Part shown: one piece after another, positions 63,095 to 64,000 of the stretch
Layout: each line of letters opens with the position of its first letter
How positions within the stretch are numbered: position 1 is the stretch's first letter
Source of the DNA: Clostridium sp.
GTDB lineage: Bacteria > Bacillota_I > Bacilli_A > Acholeplasmatales > Anaeroplasmataceae
Assembly: GCA_022010015.1 (NCBI GenBank)
Contig: CP091735.1
Span: forward strand, 1,302,001-1,366,000
Reading direction: 5' to 3'
DNA: 64,000 nucleotides
Notes under the pieces: generated by a model
What the model was told of the DNA's origin: nothing
What the model saw: the letters and a program-made list of their open reading frames with translations, nothing else
Databases searched by the model: none
Position numbers and translations under genes: made by a program

Positions 63095-64000
63095 TGAAGC
63101 ATTTTGCACTTGCAGGTAACCCAAACTGTGGTAAGACAACATTATTTAACTCTTTGACTGGTTCAACAGCTCACGTTGGAAACTGGCCTGGAGTTACAGT
63201 TGATAAAAAGGAAGGAATTTATAAAAAGTGTAAGGAGCAAATATCTATTGTCGATTTACCTGGTATTTACTCATTATCACCTTATACACCTGAAGAAATC
63301 ATTTCTAGAAATTATATTTTGGATGAAAAACCAGATTGCATAATCAACGTTGTTGATGCTACAAACCTAGAAAGAAATTTATATTTAACAACTCAACTAA
63401 TTGAAATTGATGTTCCTGTTGTTATAGCTTTAAATATGATGGATATTGTTCGTAAGAGTGGCGATAAAATTGATCCATCATTACTTGAGCGTCAAATTGG
63501 CGTTCCAGTGGTTTGCATTTCAGCTCAAACTGAAGAGAATTTGGATGTTTTAATGGATTTAGCTTATAATGAATGCTTGAAGAAGCGTGATGGTAGAACA
63601 GTTTTTAGAAAATAATGCTGCTTTAACGCATCTAATTTCTGATTGTAAGGCAGCGTTTGTTGGTCTAGGTGTTGAAAAATCCTTTGTTTCATGCTATTAA
63701 GCTTGTTGAAAATGATGAAATTGAGGTTAAAAAAATCATCCGGATTTAGTAAAAAAATTGTTTCTGAATTTAAGAAGACATTTAATGATGAGGTTTTTTT
63801 GGAAGTGATTTAGAGGCAATTGTTGCTGATACAAGATATCAATTTATTTCTAAAAATTATTCAAAGGCTAAAATATCTAAGCCAAAGGAAGAAAAAAAGA
63901 GAAAAACTAACAAAATCTGATAAGATTGATAAGGTTTTTAACTAATAAGTGGGCTGGTATTCCTATTTTTCTTGTTATATTATTCTTGATATTCCACTTA
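63094..64000 (+). CDS. feoB: Ferrous iron transporter FeoB, N-terminal part
   Basis: GTP-gated Fe2+ transporter; the gene runs off the window. Visible are the G domain (G1 GNPNCGKTTLF, switch region VGNWPGVTV, G3 DLPGIYSL, G4 NMMD near residue 113, G5 ISAQ), the helical spacer with EEWADTRY-like AIVADTRYQFI, and the first membrane segment NKWAGIPIFLVILFLIFHL at the end. Breaks at 63601-63606 (five T for four), 63674, 63729-63735 (seven A for five), 63794-63800 (seven T for five), 63893 and 63938. Confidence 0.96.

Noticed and set aside
1..64000. TGA read as tryptophan (code 4), as in mycoplasmas
   Set aside because: TGA ends atpD, walJ, cca, tyrA, aroE and polC, several within ATGA/GTGA overlaps, and conserved tryptophans in LeuRS, UxaC and PolC are TGG.
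1..64000. CRISPR arrays, insertion sequences, prophage or rRNA genes
   Set aside because: No regular direct repeats with spacers, no transposase or phage structural proteins, and no rRNA signatures were seen on either strand.

Overview
The window is AT-rich bacterial DNA, tightly packed with genes and read with the standard bacterial code: TGA ends genes in several ATGA/GTGA overlaps and tryptophan is TGG. Content and order point to a low-GC Gram-positive of the class Bacilli. The evidence is a Firmicutes-type PolC, WalJ-RlmH, YhaM, DegV, PheB, and DUF1146-SpoIIQ-SpoIIID directly after the ATP synthase operon. Four genes suggest it can sporulate (spoIIQ-like, spoIIID, a YjcZ-type mini-protein, a CotD-like coat protein). 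An uncultured gut lineage near Erysipelotrichia/RF39 would fit, but that is inference.

Most long genes are cut by apparent frameshifts, nearly always at A or T runs. Where the family is well known (AtpA, AtpD, PolC, LeuRS, FeoB), the true run length can be deduced. Runs that should be 5 are often written as 7, and 3 or 4 as one longer. I treat these as assembly errors, not pseudogenes. Each gene below is given once, from its start codon to the stop codon of the restored frame.

Layout. 1-5955: F1Fo ATP synthase (end of a, then c, b, delta, alpha, gamma, beta, epsilon) whose c subunit carries a sodium-type site. 5996-7299: DUF1146, spoIIQ-like and spoIIID. 7296-13061: IMPACT protein, DegV, CCA enzyme, pullulanase and YhaM. 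13194-20251 (minus): M42 aminopeptidase and two giant tandem lipoproteins. 20479-21959: YjcZ, WalJ, RlmH. 22114-26494: uxaB-uxaA-uxaC, a hexuronate catabolic operon with its own promoter and a hairpin. 26606-30803: an M50-like membrane protein lacking its zinc motif, a four-helix membrane protein and LeuRS. 30861-38424: aromatic amino-acid genes (aroF, tyrA, aroB, aroA, chorismate mutase, aroE, aroC) and an orphan GltD-like oxidoreductase.

38550-39443: tRNAs for Asp, Arg, Pro and Gly. 39499-42028: FAD oxidoreductase, HD protein, RsuA-type pseudouridine synthase. 42264-47941: a very large DUF4011/DUF3320 helicase with a nuclease-like domain, an SDR protein and an Smr-like protein. 48166-52023: threonine genes thrC-thrB-pheB-hom. 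52083-55332: acyl carrier protein, a LeuRS paralogue without either catalytic signature, and a radical SAM protein (minus). 55451-61601: DUF1189, PolC, Bax-inhibitor protein. 61682-62452: a decayed flavin-type oxidase gene and a CotD-like gene. 62511-64000: feoA-feoA-feoB iron uptake behind a promoter with three matching inverted repeats and a leader terminator.

The most unusual items are the inactive-looking LeuRS paralogue, the M50-like protein without HExxH, the paired giant lipoproteins with calcium-loop-like segments, the DUF4011 helicase, and the feo control region.
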